A stretch of 64,000 nt of DNA from Pipra filicauda (taxonomy: Eukaryota; Chordata; Aves; Passeriformes; Pipridae), in the NCBI RefSeq assembly GCF_003945595.2, contig NW_024104448.1, positions 196,309 to 260,308 of the forward strand. The letters are read 5' to 3'. The translations under genes were made by a program, and so were the position numbers. How positions within the stretch are numbered: the stretch's first letter is position 1; each line of letters opens with the position of its first letter. This document shows, one piece after another, positions 1 through 11,900 of the stretch. The notes under the pieces are model-generated. The model worked only from the letters and a program-made list of their open reading frames with translations. It did not search any database and was not told where the DNA came from.

Positions 1-714
1 GATATTAAGCTCTATTATAATACAGCTAGTGCTGCCAACGTCCTTTCAGCCATCACGCTGTTTAACTGCTCATGAACCTTCGCTCTCTTTAGGCACCACA
101 GAATTATGACCTTTATTTCCAAATAACCCCAATCCTTTTCTTACATAAAAAGTAGAGATCTAAGAATGTGTAAGTTAACCCTACTAACACAAGGTGAAGC
201 TCCTAAATAATATTTTTTTTCTCTCTGCTATAGCAAACCTTTTCCCCAAAAACTGGGATTTCAAAATACACAAAGTATTTCTGAACCTGATCAAACACCA
301 CTTCTTCTATTATTATGTACCCTAAAATAACCATTTACATCATTCTGATGTTGTTTCACAGATTTACCTTCTTTTTTCTTTTCCTCTTTTATTTTGATTC
401 ACTGCATCAATTGGACTTGCACTGGAGACTTTCTGAAAGCAGTGATAATACAAAGTATACCCCTACTATGCCTTTAAGACTTTTCCCAGCAATCGTTGAA
501 ACAAACCAGACCAGTACAATATTGGGCTAAAAAGGTAATTACAGGGGAATAAGTTATGTCCTTAGCACTTATGACCCATCTAAACTGCATTTTTTTGATG
601 TTCTGCAGACACAGCAAAACTGCTCAGTGGCACTACTACAACTATCACCGGCAAAAATCTCCCCAGCGAAACCGTGGGAGATCACACTGGCATACTGAAC
701 AGTGACAACTTTCA
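1..714. other. Non-coding flank, probable TARS3 intron 1
   Basis: AT-rich sequence with no exon-like open frame bounded by credible splice sites on either strand. If the minus-strand exon at 1113-1427 is correctly read, this stretch lies inside the first intron of that gene. No repeat family is recognised here. Confidence 0.4.
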
Positions 715-912
715 GTGGTGTCATATCTGGCACAGGTTCACCCAGAGAAAATGTGGATGCCACATCCCTGGCTGCGTTCAAGGCCGGGTCAGATGGGGCT
801 CTGAGCAACCTGGTCTGGTGGAAGGTGTTGCTGCCCACGGCAGGGAGTTGGAACAACAGGACTGATCTTTAGGGTCTTTCTCAACTCAAGCCATTCTCTG
901 ATTCTATGATGC
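715..912 (+). mobile_element. CR1 LINE 3' fragment (sense)
   Basis: The sequence matches the CR1 retrotransposon 3' end in sense orientation. It runs through the diverged motifs for 'cacaggttcacccagagaa', 'gtggatgcc', 'gttcaaggccgggtcagatgg', 'gagcaacctggtctggtgg' and 'gatctttagggtc', and ends in the CR1 tail 'attctctgattctatgatg' near 912. Substitutions against the usual consensus make it a moderately old, 5'-truncated copy. The left limit is approximate. It sits just inside the probable first intron of the TARS3-like gene, beside the CpG island. Confidence 0.85.
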
Positions 913-929
913 ACGCGCAAAGGCAGGTC

Positions 930-1410
930 CACTGCTCAGTGCTGCGGGCAGACACCGCGACCGGCTCCCACCCGCGGAGCACCGCGACCCCCGCGGGCTG
1001 GGGACGGGCGGTTCGGCGCCGTGAGTGCCCCTGTCCCGTCTCTCCCCGCAGAGGCCCGGCCAGCCCGTAGTCCACTGCTCGCCCCCCCACTCCGAGCGGC
1101 CCCGGCCTGCACCGGCGCCGGCCGGCCCCGCTCGGCCGCCGAGCCGTGGCGCAGGAGCAGGAGGCGGTAGCGCAGCCTGTCGTTCTCGGCCCGCAGCCGC
1201 TGCCGCTCGGGGCTGGCGCTGCCGGGGCAGAGCGGCTCCTGCGGCTCTTTACGCCGCCCGACTTCGGCCGCCAGCCAGCGCAGCTCCCGCGACACCCGCA
1301 GCGATGCTGCCTCGGCGATCGCCACCTTCGCCCCGGGCCTCTCCGGCCCCGGGCCCGGCCCTGCCGCTCCGCCCGCCGCCGTGACCCGCCCGGGCCCGGA
1401 GCCGTGCGGG
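930..1410. promoter_or_regulatory. CpG island over TARS3-like first exon
   Basis: A sharply bounded block of GC-rich, CpG-dense sequence stands out from the AT-rich surroundings. It covers the minus-strand exon at 1113-1427 and the start of its intron. This is the usual setting of a constitutive vertebrate promoter. The transcription start is not visible; it would lie above about 1430, where composition falls back towards AT-rich. Confidence 0.7.
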
Positions 1411-1427
1411 GGTGAAGCTGTTGTCAT
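1113..1427 (-). CDS. TARS3: First coding exon of threonyl-tRNA synthetase-like protein (TARS3/TARSL2), partial
   Basis: On the minus strand an ATG at 1427-1425 opens a frame of about 105 codons before a possible donor (GTGCAG) at 1112/1111. The protein begins with a Gly/Pro/Ala-rich leader of about 35 residues, then a helical stretch with ELRWLAAEV, and then a leucine-zipper-like run, QRLRAENDRLRYRLLLLR. As I remember it, human TARS3 has the same order at its N terminus: an AEA-rich start, RWLWSEVERL, then a LRAEN-x-LR-x-RL heptad run. The known product is a cytoplasmic/nuclear threonyl-tRNA synthetase paralogue with a coiled-coil N extension; the catalytic exons would lie left of the window. 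The open frame runs on to 936, so the donor is uncertain. The alternative is a chance frame in a CpG island, but the heptad match argues against that. Confidence 0.6.
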
Positions 1428-1552
1428 CACTCGTTCTTCTAATTGAGTGAATACTTCTTTGTAGCTCTCGCTGCTGTGGCGTTAATTAATAAACGCACCC
1501 ACTCACCTGGCTCCGAGGCTGGTGAGCAATTGGAAAATGTCGATATCTACAA

Positions 1553-1998
1553 AATCAGTTAGGTTGGAAAAGACCTTTGAGGTCATCGAGTCCAACCTAT
1601 GACCGAACGCCACCTTGTCAACCAGGTCTTGGCACTCAGTGCCACGTCCATTGTTTCTTTAAACATCTTCCAGGGACCATGACTCCAACACCTCCCCGGG
1701 CAGCCCATTCCAATGTCTGATCACCCTTCCTGAGAAGAAATTCTTCCTAATGTCCAACCTAAACCTCCCCTGGCACAGCTTAAGACTGTCGTCTTGTTCT
1801 GTCCCAGGTTCCCTGGGAGCAGAGCCCGACCCCCACCTGGCTCCACTCTCCTGTCAGGGAGTAGATGAGAGCAGTAAAGTTCCCCCGAGCCTCTGTTTCT
1901 CCAGGCTGAGCCCCCCAGCTCCTTCAGCCGCTCCTCATCAGAGTTGTGCCCCAGACCCTTCACCAGCTGCATTGCCCTTCTCTGGACAGCTCATGTTG
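1553..1998 (-). mobile_element. CR1 LINE 3' fragment (antisense)
   Basis: The plus strand reads as the reverse complement of a CR1 3' region. It starts with 'ttggaaaagacctttgaggtcatcgagtccaacc' near 1560 and passes 'gggcagcccattccaatg', 'gagaagaaattcttcctaatgtccaacctaaacctcccctggc' and 'tttctccaggctgagccccccagctccttcagccgctcctca', ending near 'ctctggacagctca'. It is longer and of a different subfamily than the copy at 715-912. It inserted roughly 130 bp upstream of the TARS3-like start codon, in the same transcriptional sense as that exon. Confidence 0.93.
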
Positions 1999-4900
1999 AA
2001 GTCCCACTTCAGTTTATCTAAAAATGCTCTTTGAAAAACTTTTCTCTGTAACTCTCATAAACAAGAAGCTGAATATTCTGAGACTGCAGTGAAGAATCAC
2101 ATCACTAATTCTCAAAATCCTCATCATGCCATTTTGCGGAGCACATGGCAGGCACAAGTGGTTTGTAATAGGGAGGGGAAAAAAACACGTACTGCGCCCC
2201 CCTTCGCTATTCTCATTATGAAACAATGTCAATGTCAAAAAGTGTTGATCAGATTGCATCCTTATTTGACCTCAATGTCAAATAAACACTGCGACATCTT
2301 ACTTGTAGTGGATGCTTCCTGGTTAACACCATTTCTTATGAAATTAGGCTGACCAAAACTAAGCAGCATCTTTGTACAAATTGCAGAACTAGGCACCCAG
2401 GTAAATAATTTGAAGAGGTTTGAGTTGCCAGGCATTAGGACTCAGAGCTTGGGAGGATTGTACAACTTCTATTGCATAGTCCAATAGTCTGCACTGAATC
2501 ATTTACAGGTCATTGCAGTTAAATACCAGTTCCCTGACCCTGGGAAAAAAGTAGTTCTCCATCACAAATCCTTTATTTCCACCATGCATTTCTATGTATC
2601 ATTTTGTCTCAATTGCTTCTTTGGCATCTTCAATTTCTATGGTTTCCTCCTTTGATTGTACTTTACACCCATTTCTCTGTATTCAGTTTCTCAATACACT
2701 TTCAAATTTTTTGCCTTTAACTAGTAATCAGATTTTGAAAGCTGTGGATTTTTATTAGAACTCTGACAATTACCATATCAGAATTTTAGCATTTTATTCT
2801 CCTGTGTACATTACTGGAAATAACTACACAGTATGTGAGAAGGAAGAGAGGCAAATTTTGTTATTATCCACACTTTGCTGCATTTCCTATGATACCACGC
2901 ATTCTATATGATTTTAAGACTTCTTAAGAAGATATTTGAGATCAAAGGGATATATTCTTTTACCAACAAAACTAATGGGGACATTTCTGGCTCAAAACAT
3001 TGTAGTCCTTTAGGAAAAAAAAAAAAAGTAAGTTATTCAGTGCATAAGTCCAAAGACAGTCCTATATACTATATACTCACAAATTTCAAACTGTTATTAC
3101 CCTGGATAACTGCTGTGTGTAGTACTGTTCCCAGCCTATATTAACCATTCGTATTATACTAACCTTTCTTTGCATTTTCAATGCAGAGTACTGGTTTTTC
3201 TCCCATGAATCCCCAGAATTGTCTAATGGCTCTGTAGTTAATCCTGCTTGTCATTCTACCCCAGCTAAACCTTTTAATGATGGTTTTAAATTAGTTTTAT
3301 TATTTAAGGTATATTGAGAATGTACCTCAGCAAACTGATACCTATATACATTTTTCATTTGCACCAATTCTTCCTTCCTTTTCTGAAGTGATGCAGCTTG
3401 CTGACACTTATGTCCATCATTGACTATAACAAGGTCATGCATCTTCAAGGATAGACTGTCATGGTCAGAACCATTATGGACATATGTAAAAATAAGATAT
3501 AACCTATAGCTTCTGTTAGAAATAAATTTCATTGTTAATTTGACAGGTTACCTGCTTTTTTTAACTTCCAAATTCACTACTGTGCAGAATTTATTACTCT
3601 GTTTAGGATATTGATTACAACCAGTGTTATCAGCACAATAAAATAAACACAGATTTGTTTTTTTTAAAATTAAACTCTGAAAAATGTATGCAGGTTACAT
3701 CCTCCTTTATTTCATCTTTGGGCACTGCCTTATGAACCCAAAACCTGTAACTTTGTGCTTGCTCTAGCTTTTAGTGAAGTAATAGAAAAACTTGCCATCA
3801 GAAGTTGTAGAGGCTGAGAAGGCTGAGTCATAGGATGCTGTCTAGCATATGTGGAGTGCCAGGCTTTATCAGGATCTTTTACCTCCTGAGATATTGTTGT
3901 ATTAGTAGTAGTAGAACTTCTGAGAGAGAAACAATTTGAAGAGAAAAAAAATTGTACTACCTCTATGAAGGTTGAAAAACTAGAGGGAATTTTAAGAACC
4001 AGTATTATAAAGGAGCCCTTACTTTCAAAGGCCGCATAGAAGAAGTGCCAGATAAGTTGCCGACTGCAATGACCCTTGTTTAGCTGTACTACCTGGCTCA
4101 TGGTTGGGATAGAATGTGCCTTTTACCACCTCTCTTCCCCCCGCGGGTCATCTTTGGTGTGGTATGTGATGCCATGGAATGCATGGTAGCTCTACCTGAG
4201 TAGATGCAAGATGATTACAGAAGTATGAGAATCTCACTGCTATGGTTAATAAACCATAACACCCTAAACTAGGACCATTAATACAGCTTCAAATAACACA
4301 TAATTCCACTCTTCCTTACTCCAGATGATGTGTAACATATGAGGCTTGCTGTATCTGCAAACAACCACAGGGTGACAGGCAACGCTGCTAAACAATTCTA
4401 TGAAGCCTGGCTAGTTAATTGTTTGGATGGTCATATTATTAATTAAAAAAATTCCTGAATTCTTACATGGACAGTGGTCAACTTTAATGCTGACTGTGAA
4501 TAATTGAAATTTCAGAAGCAGAAGAAGCCTGACAGGAGGATACAGTGGTCGCATCTTCAGATCATCAGGATAGAAAATATCATAAAACTTTTTTGCCGAA
4601 GAGCTTGGCAAAATGGTTTTGTTTGCTGCACAACTGATAAACCACTCTTAAGAAAAGTGCAGGTAAGGCCACAAGGGCAAGGCCATGGATGCACTATCAT
4701 GATGTTGGAAGTAATGGAACTAGAAAAAATAGTTCAAGAAACAGCAGGAGGAGGCAGGAAGTACTCATACTTTTTCTACATGGGGAATTTATGTTGACAG
4801 AAAGTATAAAAACAAGACCAAGAAGTCCACGTATTAAGGAGCATTTGCATAAGGGAGGTTATGTAATGTGTGATCCCCAATGAATGATTATCAGTGGCAG

Positions 4901-5654
4901 AACACCTCCACTGGGATTGCAGTAATCTTCACTGTCAACCTGGCTTGTGGAATGGACACTACATGGTTTATTTTGCTTGGAAACAACATAAAGATCTAAA
5001 CATGCAGAAATGTTATTCTTAACAGTTATGTATTTATCTTCACAAAAAAGGGTCTTATTCTGAAACCTTTTTTTTTTTACCTTTTGCATAAAGGTTTACT
5101 AAATATTTATAGAAACTTGCTTTCTGAATGTGTAATTCCATTGCATATTAAAGCTAATATTTTATGAAAGAATGAGAAGTGGAGGGCATTTGTACTATGG
5201 TTTGGGTATGGCCTCTGAGGAATATAAAATTAAAGTGTACAAAAGAAGCTTTAGGTTATGTCCTGTACCAGCTTGTACAGATTATTTCAGTTTGATTTCA
5301 GTTTGCCAGCTGTCTTCTAGAATGAATTATTTTTTGCAAAGGCATATCTTTGAAGATCAGTTACAGAATTAAAAAGTAACAGTAACTAAGCAATTCTCAG
5401 TCTCATCATTACGGTTCAGAAGCTGTTAACAGTTGTAAAGGGCTAATTAGTGTAATGTAATCCTCTTAGGAGGCTGCAGGCATTGAGCTAGATTTCTTTA
5501 TAATTTGTATGTAGGCCTTCTTTATTCCATTGGAATTACAATAATTACAGACATCAGTATGTATTTGCATTCTAGCCATCCACATTATGTTTATTTTGCA
5601 TACTGAATACGGCACGATAAATGCAGAAGTAGAATTCTCTATTTTCTCTTTAAG
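1999..5654. other. Intergenic, no gene seen
   Basis: AT-rich DNA with a short poly-A run near 3016-3028 and no recognisable protein or known repeat. The only feature of note is an excellent splice-donor match, GCAG|GTAAGG, after position 4662 on the plus strand, entered separately. Open frames up to 123 codons (3730-4101, minus) have no family resemblance and no exon boundaries. Confidence 0.5.
4504..4662 (+). other. Possible untranslated leader exon upstream of the CARD exons
   Basis: An open stretch ends at 4662 in the donor-like string GCAG|GTAAGG. If spliced to the acceptor before 5655 it would place phase-0 codons out of frame with the CARD start codon, so it could only act as 5' leader there. 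Nothing else supports it, and its left end is arbitrary. It is recorded because the CARD exon has an acceptor-like tract upstream and would then need a leader exon somewhere to the left. Confidence 0.15.
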
Positions 5655-6004
5655 TATCAAAATGTTTGGAAGAACAGCCAAATCTTGGTTTTATAACTGT
5701 GCGAAATCTACCAAAAGAGAAAATGAAAACAGGAGTAAGTGGCTTTCTGAAATCCCAAGCAATCAGAGAGAGAAAATACTGGAAGAGCTGGATGTGAAGA
5801 AAGTGCTGTCATATTTGGTTTACAAGAGAGTCTTTTCCTTGGAGGAATACAAAGACATTTGGTCCCAGGAGAGCTACAGGAAGAGAACTGAATATTTTTT
5901 AGATAAACTCTCTCTAAAAGGCCCAGGTGCTTTCTCTGCCTTTTGTTCCATTTTGGAGGAGGTCAGTCCTAACTTGCTGACGTGCTTTTTCCTTGGCTAT
6001 GAAG
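5655..6004 (+). CDS. Exon encoding a CARD-like (death-fold) domain; putative alternative 5' coding exon of TJP1
   Basis: The ATG at 5662 opens 114 complete codons ending at a strong donor, GAAG|GTAAGG (phase 1). A pyrimidine-rich tract ending in AAG precedes 5655 and could be an acceptor; an in-frame ATG also exists at 5587. Residues 1-30 are basic and polar. Residues 32-112 fit the six-helix CARD pattern: REKILEEL-DVKKVLSYLV (H1-H2), SLEEYKDIW (H3), then YRKRTEYFLDKLSLKG, PGAFSAFCSILEEV and PNLLTCFFLG. The 'FLD-L--KGP-AF--F---L-E--P-LL---LG' frame is the classic CARD helix 4-6 signature, as in CRADD and caspase-2. CARDs self-associate to build signalling filaments. I do not recognise it as a stand-alone gene. 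It continues in frame into 8853-8997, and on phase and strand could feed the TJP1 exon at 47374. CARD confidence is high; gene assignment is inference. Confidence 0.72.
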
Positions 6005-8852
6005 GTAAGGTCACTGTCTGCTCTGAAATGCTTAAGTGTATATTGGCAATGTCTTGGAATCCTTTGACACTAATAGTTATTTGCTATAATTAGTGTTTAC
6101 TTTCTCTCTTGCACTAAATCGGAGAGAGTATTTGCTGTCTTGATAGTTCTTTGCTATTAAGAAAAAAATATTAAATATCTTTTATTGTTATACTTTGAAT
6201 ATTTAAACTGCTAACAAAATGTTGCATATTCAAATTGCTGCTACTAATAAATAAAAGTCAGGATAGGATTTCTAAGTATTACTGATAACACTTAGCTCAG
6301 AAATGTAACTGATCGTTTAGTTCCCTTTCCTTTTCTAAAATATTTAAAAATAGATTGAGAAGTTCTGTAGGTATAGTGCCCAAGTAAGTGACTCATTTCA
6401 CATTTTTCTTGTAAGTCACGTTATTTACTATATCTATCTGTAAGCAACTGCATGAAAAAAGATATTATTAATAAATATCAACAATGCCATTGAATTCAAC
6501 CAAAATGTTATTTAGAAATCAGGCAATATTCGTACTTATTTGCGGATCAATGTTTTCCCAGATATTAGGAAAGATAATGTGGAAAAATATGTGCAGAGCG
6601 TTTACAATTATATCTTACTGAGCTATTTTTATTTTTATGTCTGTTATATTCTAAATTTCAGTCTATCAAGTCAGCTAGAGTTTTTCTCAACAATGACTTC
6701 AGGGTTGTGCTCAAAGGTTATATACAGAATGTCCTTTTAGAATTTAATTAAAATAGTCATATCTTTTACCCATCAATTCAGAACGAGGTTTAAACACCTT
6801 AATATTACAACTATTTATAAATAAAAAAGTAAGTCTGAGTACTGTAAGAGTTTTAATAAATATATAAAATTGAAATCTAAAACTATTTTGACCTTTAAAA
6901 TAGCTGTAGATTGTGTTCTCTCTTGACAACCTGATTACTTTTAAAATTGACAATTAGAGCTCTAATTACTTGAGAAGGCAACAGGTATATTACCCTAATT
7001 CAATTATGAAAGATGCCCATTTCATGTATCTTTTTGAGATCAATTTACGGTAAGGTTTTATGTCAGTTACAAGAAAATCAAAGGAGATTCACAAATGTTG
7101 GGGTTTTTAATAAATATAAAATATACTTCACGGACAACCATGTTATGAAAAGGCTACCCAGGGCCTCTTTATGCCATAATTTTTTTAAAAAAGCATACAA
7201 ATATAAATACAATGGGTTATAAATACATTATAAAGCCAGCTCTTTTGTAATACACGTTTTGGAATGAAGTTTGGGCTTCCTCTGAGTTAACTGAAGAGAC
7301 ACAGAAGGAGATTTTTATTCTATATCACCTAAACATATCATGCAGGGGCCTGTCACAGAACAGATTTAGATCTTCCAGTGGGTACAAGGTTTGGGGTATA
7401 GTTATAAAGGGTGATGGCCTCAGCAGTTGGGTGTAAGTCAAGGACTCTGTCTCCCTGACAACATCATAGTAGATACAGAGAAAAAAGGAGAAAGCCAATG
7501 CTGCACATTTCCAAAAGAGTAAAAGATACTGTTGGAGCAGTGTCCCCAATCCATTCTGTCTGTCTGTGCCTTGTGTAGGCAGAAAAATGCCTTAGGCTGC
7601 CTTAGCTCAGCCACTGTTACACTCTTTCCTCCTTCCCCTCCCCCAGTGGCATTTATCAAATGTGCAAAGCTAGTTTTAGAATCTGTTATTGCTAATAATA
7701 ATCTACTGGATAGCAGGCAAAAAACCTACATGCTATATATTCACATTAATTCATGCAAATAATCTGTATAAATTCATGCATGCATATGTTGCAGATTCAA
7801 TTAAAATGCATTATGTGTCTGGCATTGTGGATTTTTATAGATTGATTTTGATAAACTGTGTTACAAGGTACACAGAAAGATATGATGAAAAAGAGCATTG
7901 TTCATTGTTTCCATTAAAAAAATTTTCCTCTCTACCCTGTAATAGCTGACTGATAGGACAAAGGACTCAAATGGAAGGCATGCAGTCTAGATGCATGATG
8001 AGAAATTGCTGTGGTTGTGCTATGTGGCATCAACACCCCAGCTAATGGAGCAGTTATGCCATCCTGTCCACTGTACTTGTTAAAGACACTATGGCAGGCT
8101 GACTGAGCACACAGAATAGAATCAATCCTCGTTATTGATCAGCTGCATGTACAGTGGGGGCCAATTTTTGTTCTCTGGACCTGCCCCTGTTGGCAGATAT
8201 GGTTATTTTAATGTGTTTCCATTGTCTGCATGCCCTACAGAAAGAACCATTTGACAGGTGCTGGAAACGTGGCAGGATTCCAAGAGGTCACTCAGTCTCT
8301 GGGCTGATGTAGCTCACTGCAAAAACTGTGAACTGTGCTAGTGAAATGTGTCCAGTGAAGGATGTACTGTTGCTTGCATATAACTGTTTTAACACCACTT
8401 TGAACTCTTTCATCTCATTATTTCAAAGAATTACACCTACAGTAATTTAAGGGGTGTTATAGCTGCATTTATGCCTCAAGGCACTAGTGACTTGATTCTT
8501 CTACTTACAGTTCTCATTATAGTATAAAGCAAAGCTCCTAATGATTTCATGGGTGAAACATTTGGTTACTACTTGCCCATATGATACAGTAGGAAGTCAG
8601 TTCTTCATTGTCCAGGCAGAATTTTATTTTGAGTAAGAATTGCAGGTTTTTTCCAAAATACCTATAAATTGTCTGACCTGTACATTTCAGGTCTATTGTA
8701 AATATGAATAGGGAAATAACCTTATATACAAAAAGTCAAAAGTTTACCTAAAACAGCCACTTATCCAAGTGCAACATCACAGACAGAATTACATCAAACT
8801 GTAGATGTTATTCTGAATAATGCATCAGAGAATTTTTTTTATTATTATCCAG
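6005..8852 (+). other. Intron between the two CARD-gene exons
   Basis: The interval begins with GTAAGG and ends with 'tttttttattattatccag', a good polypyrimidine tract and AG. The content is AT-rich with no recognised repeat. Joining its flanks keeps one open frame (GAA G|AC TAC), which supports the exon pairing. Confidence 0.6.
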
Positions 8853-8997
8853 ACTACATGAATTTCCCAGTGTTACCAGAGCAAACAAAACTGAGAACTG
8901 TTGCAGGGATGGAGCTTCATGAAACCTGTCAGATGAGCGACCAAGAAGGAAGCCTTTCTGCTGAGGAACAACTGAATCAATCATTCAACAAATACAG
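8853..8997 (+). CDS. Second exon after the CARD: polar linker, phase 1 to phase 2
   Basis: This is a 145-nt exon with a clean acceptor (tattattatccag|AC) and a donor TACAG|GTTAAA. Its phase matches exon 5655-6004: the split codon G|AC gives Asp, and 47 further codons are open before a phase-2 end (AG). The protein is an acidic, Gln/Ser-rich linker (DYMNFPVLPEQTKLR, then a stretch rich in E, Q and S, ending NQSFNKY) with no domain of its own. It resembles the flexible segment that follows a CARD in multidomain proteins. The next exon must begin with one base completing AG-N. The exon at 47374 begins with G and would give Arg, followed by an open frame, so direct splicing to the TJP1 body is possible. 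Other unseen exons in between cannot be excluded. Confidence 0.6.
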
Positions 8998-11900
8998 GTT
9001 AAAATTATCACTGTCATGATGTCTTTTATGATCCAAATATTTCTCGTGATTTAGTTCTATGTAAGTGAAGTACACCACTGATGCTTTCAAAAAGTGTTTC
9101 ATTTGCATCTGATTTGACTTGGCATTTGTAAACTACAATTCCACTTTTATAACAAACATTTTTGATGTTGATTTTTGGATGCTGATTTATGTTGGGGGTC
9201 ACCTCTGGTCTTTACTACAGATATTCATTAGTGATGTAATGCATTGATGACACTGCTAGTTTTCAGTGTTCAAGTACATACGATAAGTACATTTTACTTC
9301 TAAATTTTCTTGGAGTGTGAGAGACAACCTAAGTTAATATCACAGTTACTGTTATTTTCATTTATTTTAAGAGGAATAGAAACAGAGGAAGACCTATGTA
9401 AGAACAGCATGTAACCTGATACATTCTGGGATACTGGGATTTAAGTCCCTGCTTCAGAGATTTACACCTAAAGAGAGGACAAATAAAACCTTGGAAAGTC
9501 CTAAAATGCTACATTTTATGTAGATATTATTCAGTTCAGGCATTTGCAGTTGTGTGTTTGGAGTAATTCTTTGCCAAATTCAATAAGGAATCTAGCTGAG
9601 AATGGGCTACTGTTCTCAATAGCTCATTAGCTATTAGAAATACTGTAGGTAATTTACACGTGTTCACCTAAGCCATTCTGAGAAAAATGCTTAAAAGCAG
9701 TTAAAAGCTGTCCTGCTGTTTTGGTGTGTCAGTAACATATAAACAGTAGATTCTGGAGGCTTTAATACCTTTGCAGGTCTAGGTTAATTTTGTTACATTT
9801 CGGCTATGGTCTGGATTACACTAGTTTTTAGAAATGTAGTAAAAATTAATGACTGTGAAGTGATTGAAAAAATTGTGGTTGTAAGAGGTTCGGTTCACCT
9901 TGAGTAGCTGTGAAACATGAAATGGTAATAGAGTATGAAGACACTTGATACAATATAGTATGGGCAGATATACACACAGCTAATGAAATCCCAGTCAGAA
10001 CTCCTTTCTGCACAGATATTCACAGGACTTCCAGGAGACTTGTAGTCATTCATAATCTGAATATGTGCCATTTGGATTTAAACAGATTAATTTTGTAGCA
10101 CTGGCCCTCTAACTTTGCAAGGCAATTCACTTACAAAACCAAACCAATTAAGAAGTGCCTGCAGCTAAAGAATCACATTAGGGAAGTAGTAGCCAAGTAG
10201 GAAAGCTTTCCTGAGGTCAGCCTATGCTGGAAATGCTTGAGAGTTCAAAAAACCTCAACCAGATATAAAAGATGTCACTATCAGTATTTGCAGGGCCAAG
10301 TAGTCTCACTATAAGATAGTTACATAACATTCCACCTGACAAAAAGCATATGGAACATCAGTTCTGCATACAACCCGGAAGAAGAAAAAAAAAGATGCTG
10401 AAGCTATACTCTCTCTGGGGTGTATCAGTGTGAAGTGTAGAAGTTAGTGTAGCTCCAGAACTCATGCAGCAAGAAGGGAATAGTTATCTGTACTGCAAAG
10501 AGAAAACTCAATGACAAACTGGTGTGCAATAGCACACGATTTACTTCAACACCAGTGTCCTGGAAGAAAAAATATATCTTGACACCAGGTTAAAAAAGCA
10601 CCAGCAGCCTTCTGTTGTATGCTGACACTTAGGAAAAAAATGTAATGTCTAACTGACCTATGTTAGTTTTTTCTTAAGTGCCACACCTGTGTCAAACACC
10701 AGAGGCAACATGGTCTTTGTGGACATGAGAGTCTTGAGTGCTTGGAACAATTTGTGAAAAAGACAACTCCACTTTGGAAGAAAACAATAAAGCTGGCAGC
10801 AAAGCAAATGTGCCACCAATGTGTATCCTGCAGACACGCACTTTACAAACCACAGTTGCAGGGCCTCTATGAACAAGGCAACTTGTCAGAGACAGAAAGT
10901 ACCAAACATAAATACAACCATGCAGGACTGTAGGGAGCATAAAGGTAACTAGAAATACATAGCAGTAGCTAGATGAGAAGAGATGAGTATAAGGAGAAAG
11001 TGGAAGATGGCTTTACTGCCCTTTCCTAAATATTTGTAAATATTCTCAATCCTTTGTATTTTTTTCTCAATGATAGAAAAATGTCAGACACACAGACACT
11101 TTAAGGACAAGAACTTCCCGTGTCTGAAGTAAGTGGCAAAATTCCAGATGATGTTAGTGGGAGCATCACGGTAAGTTAGAGTACTTTGATACTACAGATA
11201 ATAATAGAAGTTCCACAGTTACATAGCAATTGTAAAGCTATGTTTTTATATTTATGTGTAGACAAGTTATCAAAGTCTTACCATTGCAGAATAGATGGTC
11301 TGGGAAGAGCAAAATCCCCTCAGTTCTAAACACTAAGATGACCCTGTTAGTTAAGAATCAGCCAACTGTAGCCATTGCTATGTTCAGTCAGTACTTCGGA
11401 CAAAGAGAAAATAAAACTACAGAGGCAAAAGGTGTGTGGATTCACACTCAATTTTTCATTTAAAGGTGAAAGCCCTAATAAGGATACCCCACTCTACTTT
11501 CTCAATATCCCCTCTTGAGACGGCTCCAGCATTTCTGATTACTACAATAAAAATATGGTCTTTAACACAAATGAAATAGAGTAAATCTGAGGTTTGCATA
11601 TTGTGATTTGGCCTAGGACTTCCCAGGCAAGCAGCTTATTGACAAATGCACTCAGAAAAATACCAGACAGAAGTACCACGTTGTATGACTTCAGTAAGTC
11701 AATGCTAAGGATATGGTCTGATTTTGGACCAGAAAACATTGTCCATGCTTCTGTTTATTGTCCTTTCTGTACCTTCTTTCTCAGAATACCCTCTTCAAAA
11801 GAGGGCATTTGTATTAAGACAAATGAATGGAATTATAGGTTGGGTCAGTAATTGCCTGAATAAGACCTCAAATAAGTACTGCTTTCAACACCCTTATTTT

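Noticed and set aside
1025..1415. Plus-strand frames of 119 and 89 codons in the first CpG island
   Set aside because: They are shadows of the minus-strand exon with the heptad repeat, and have Arg/Pro/Ala-rich composition without family resemblance.
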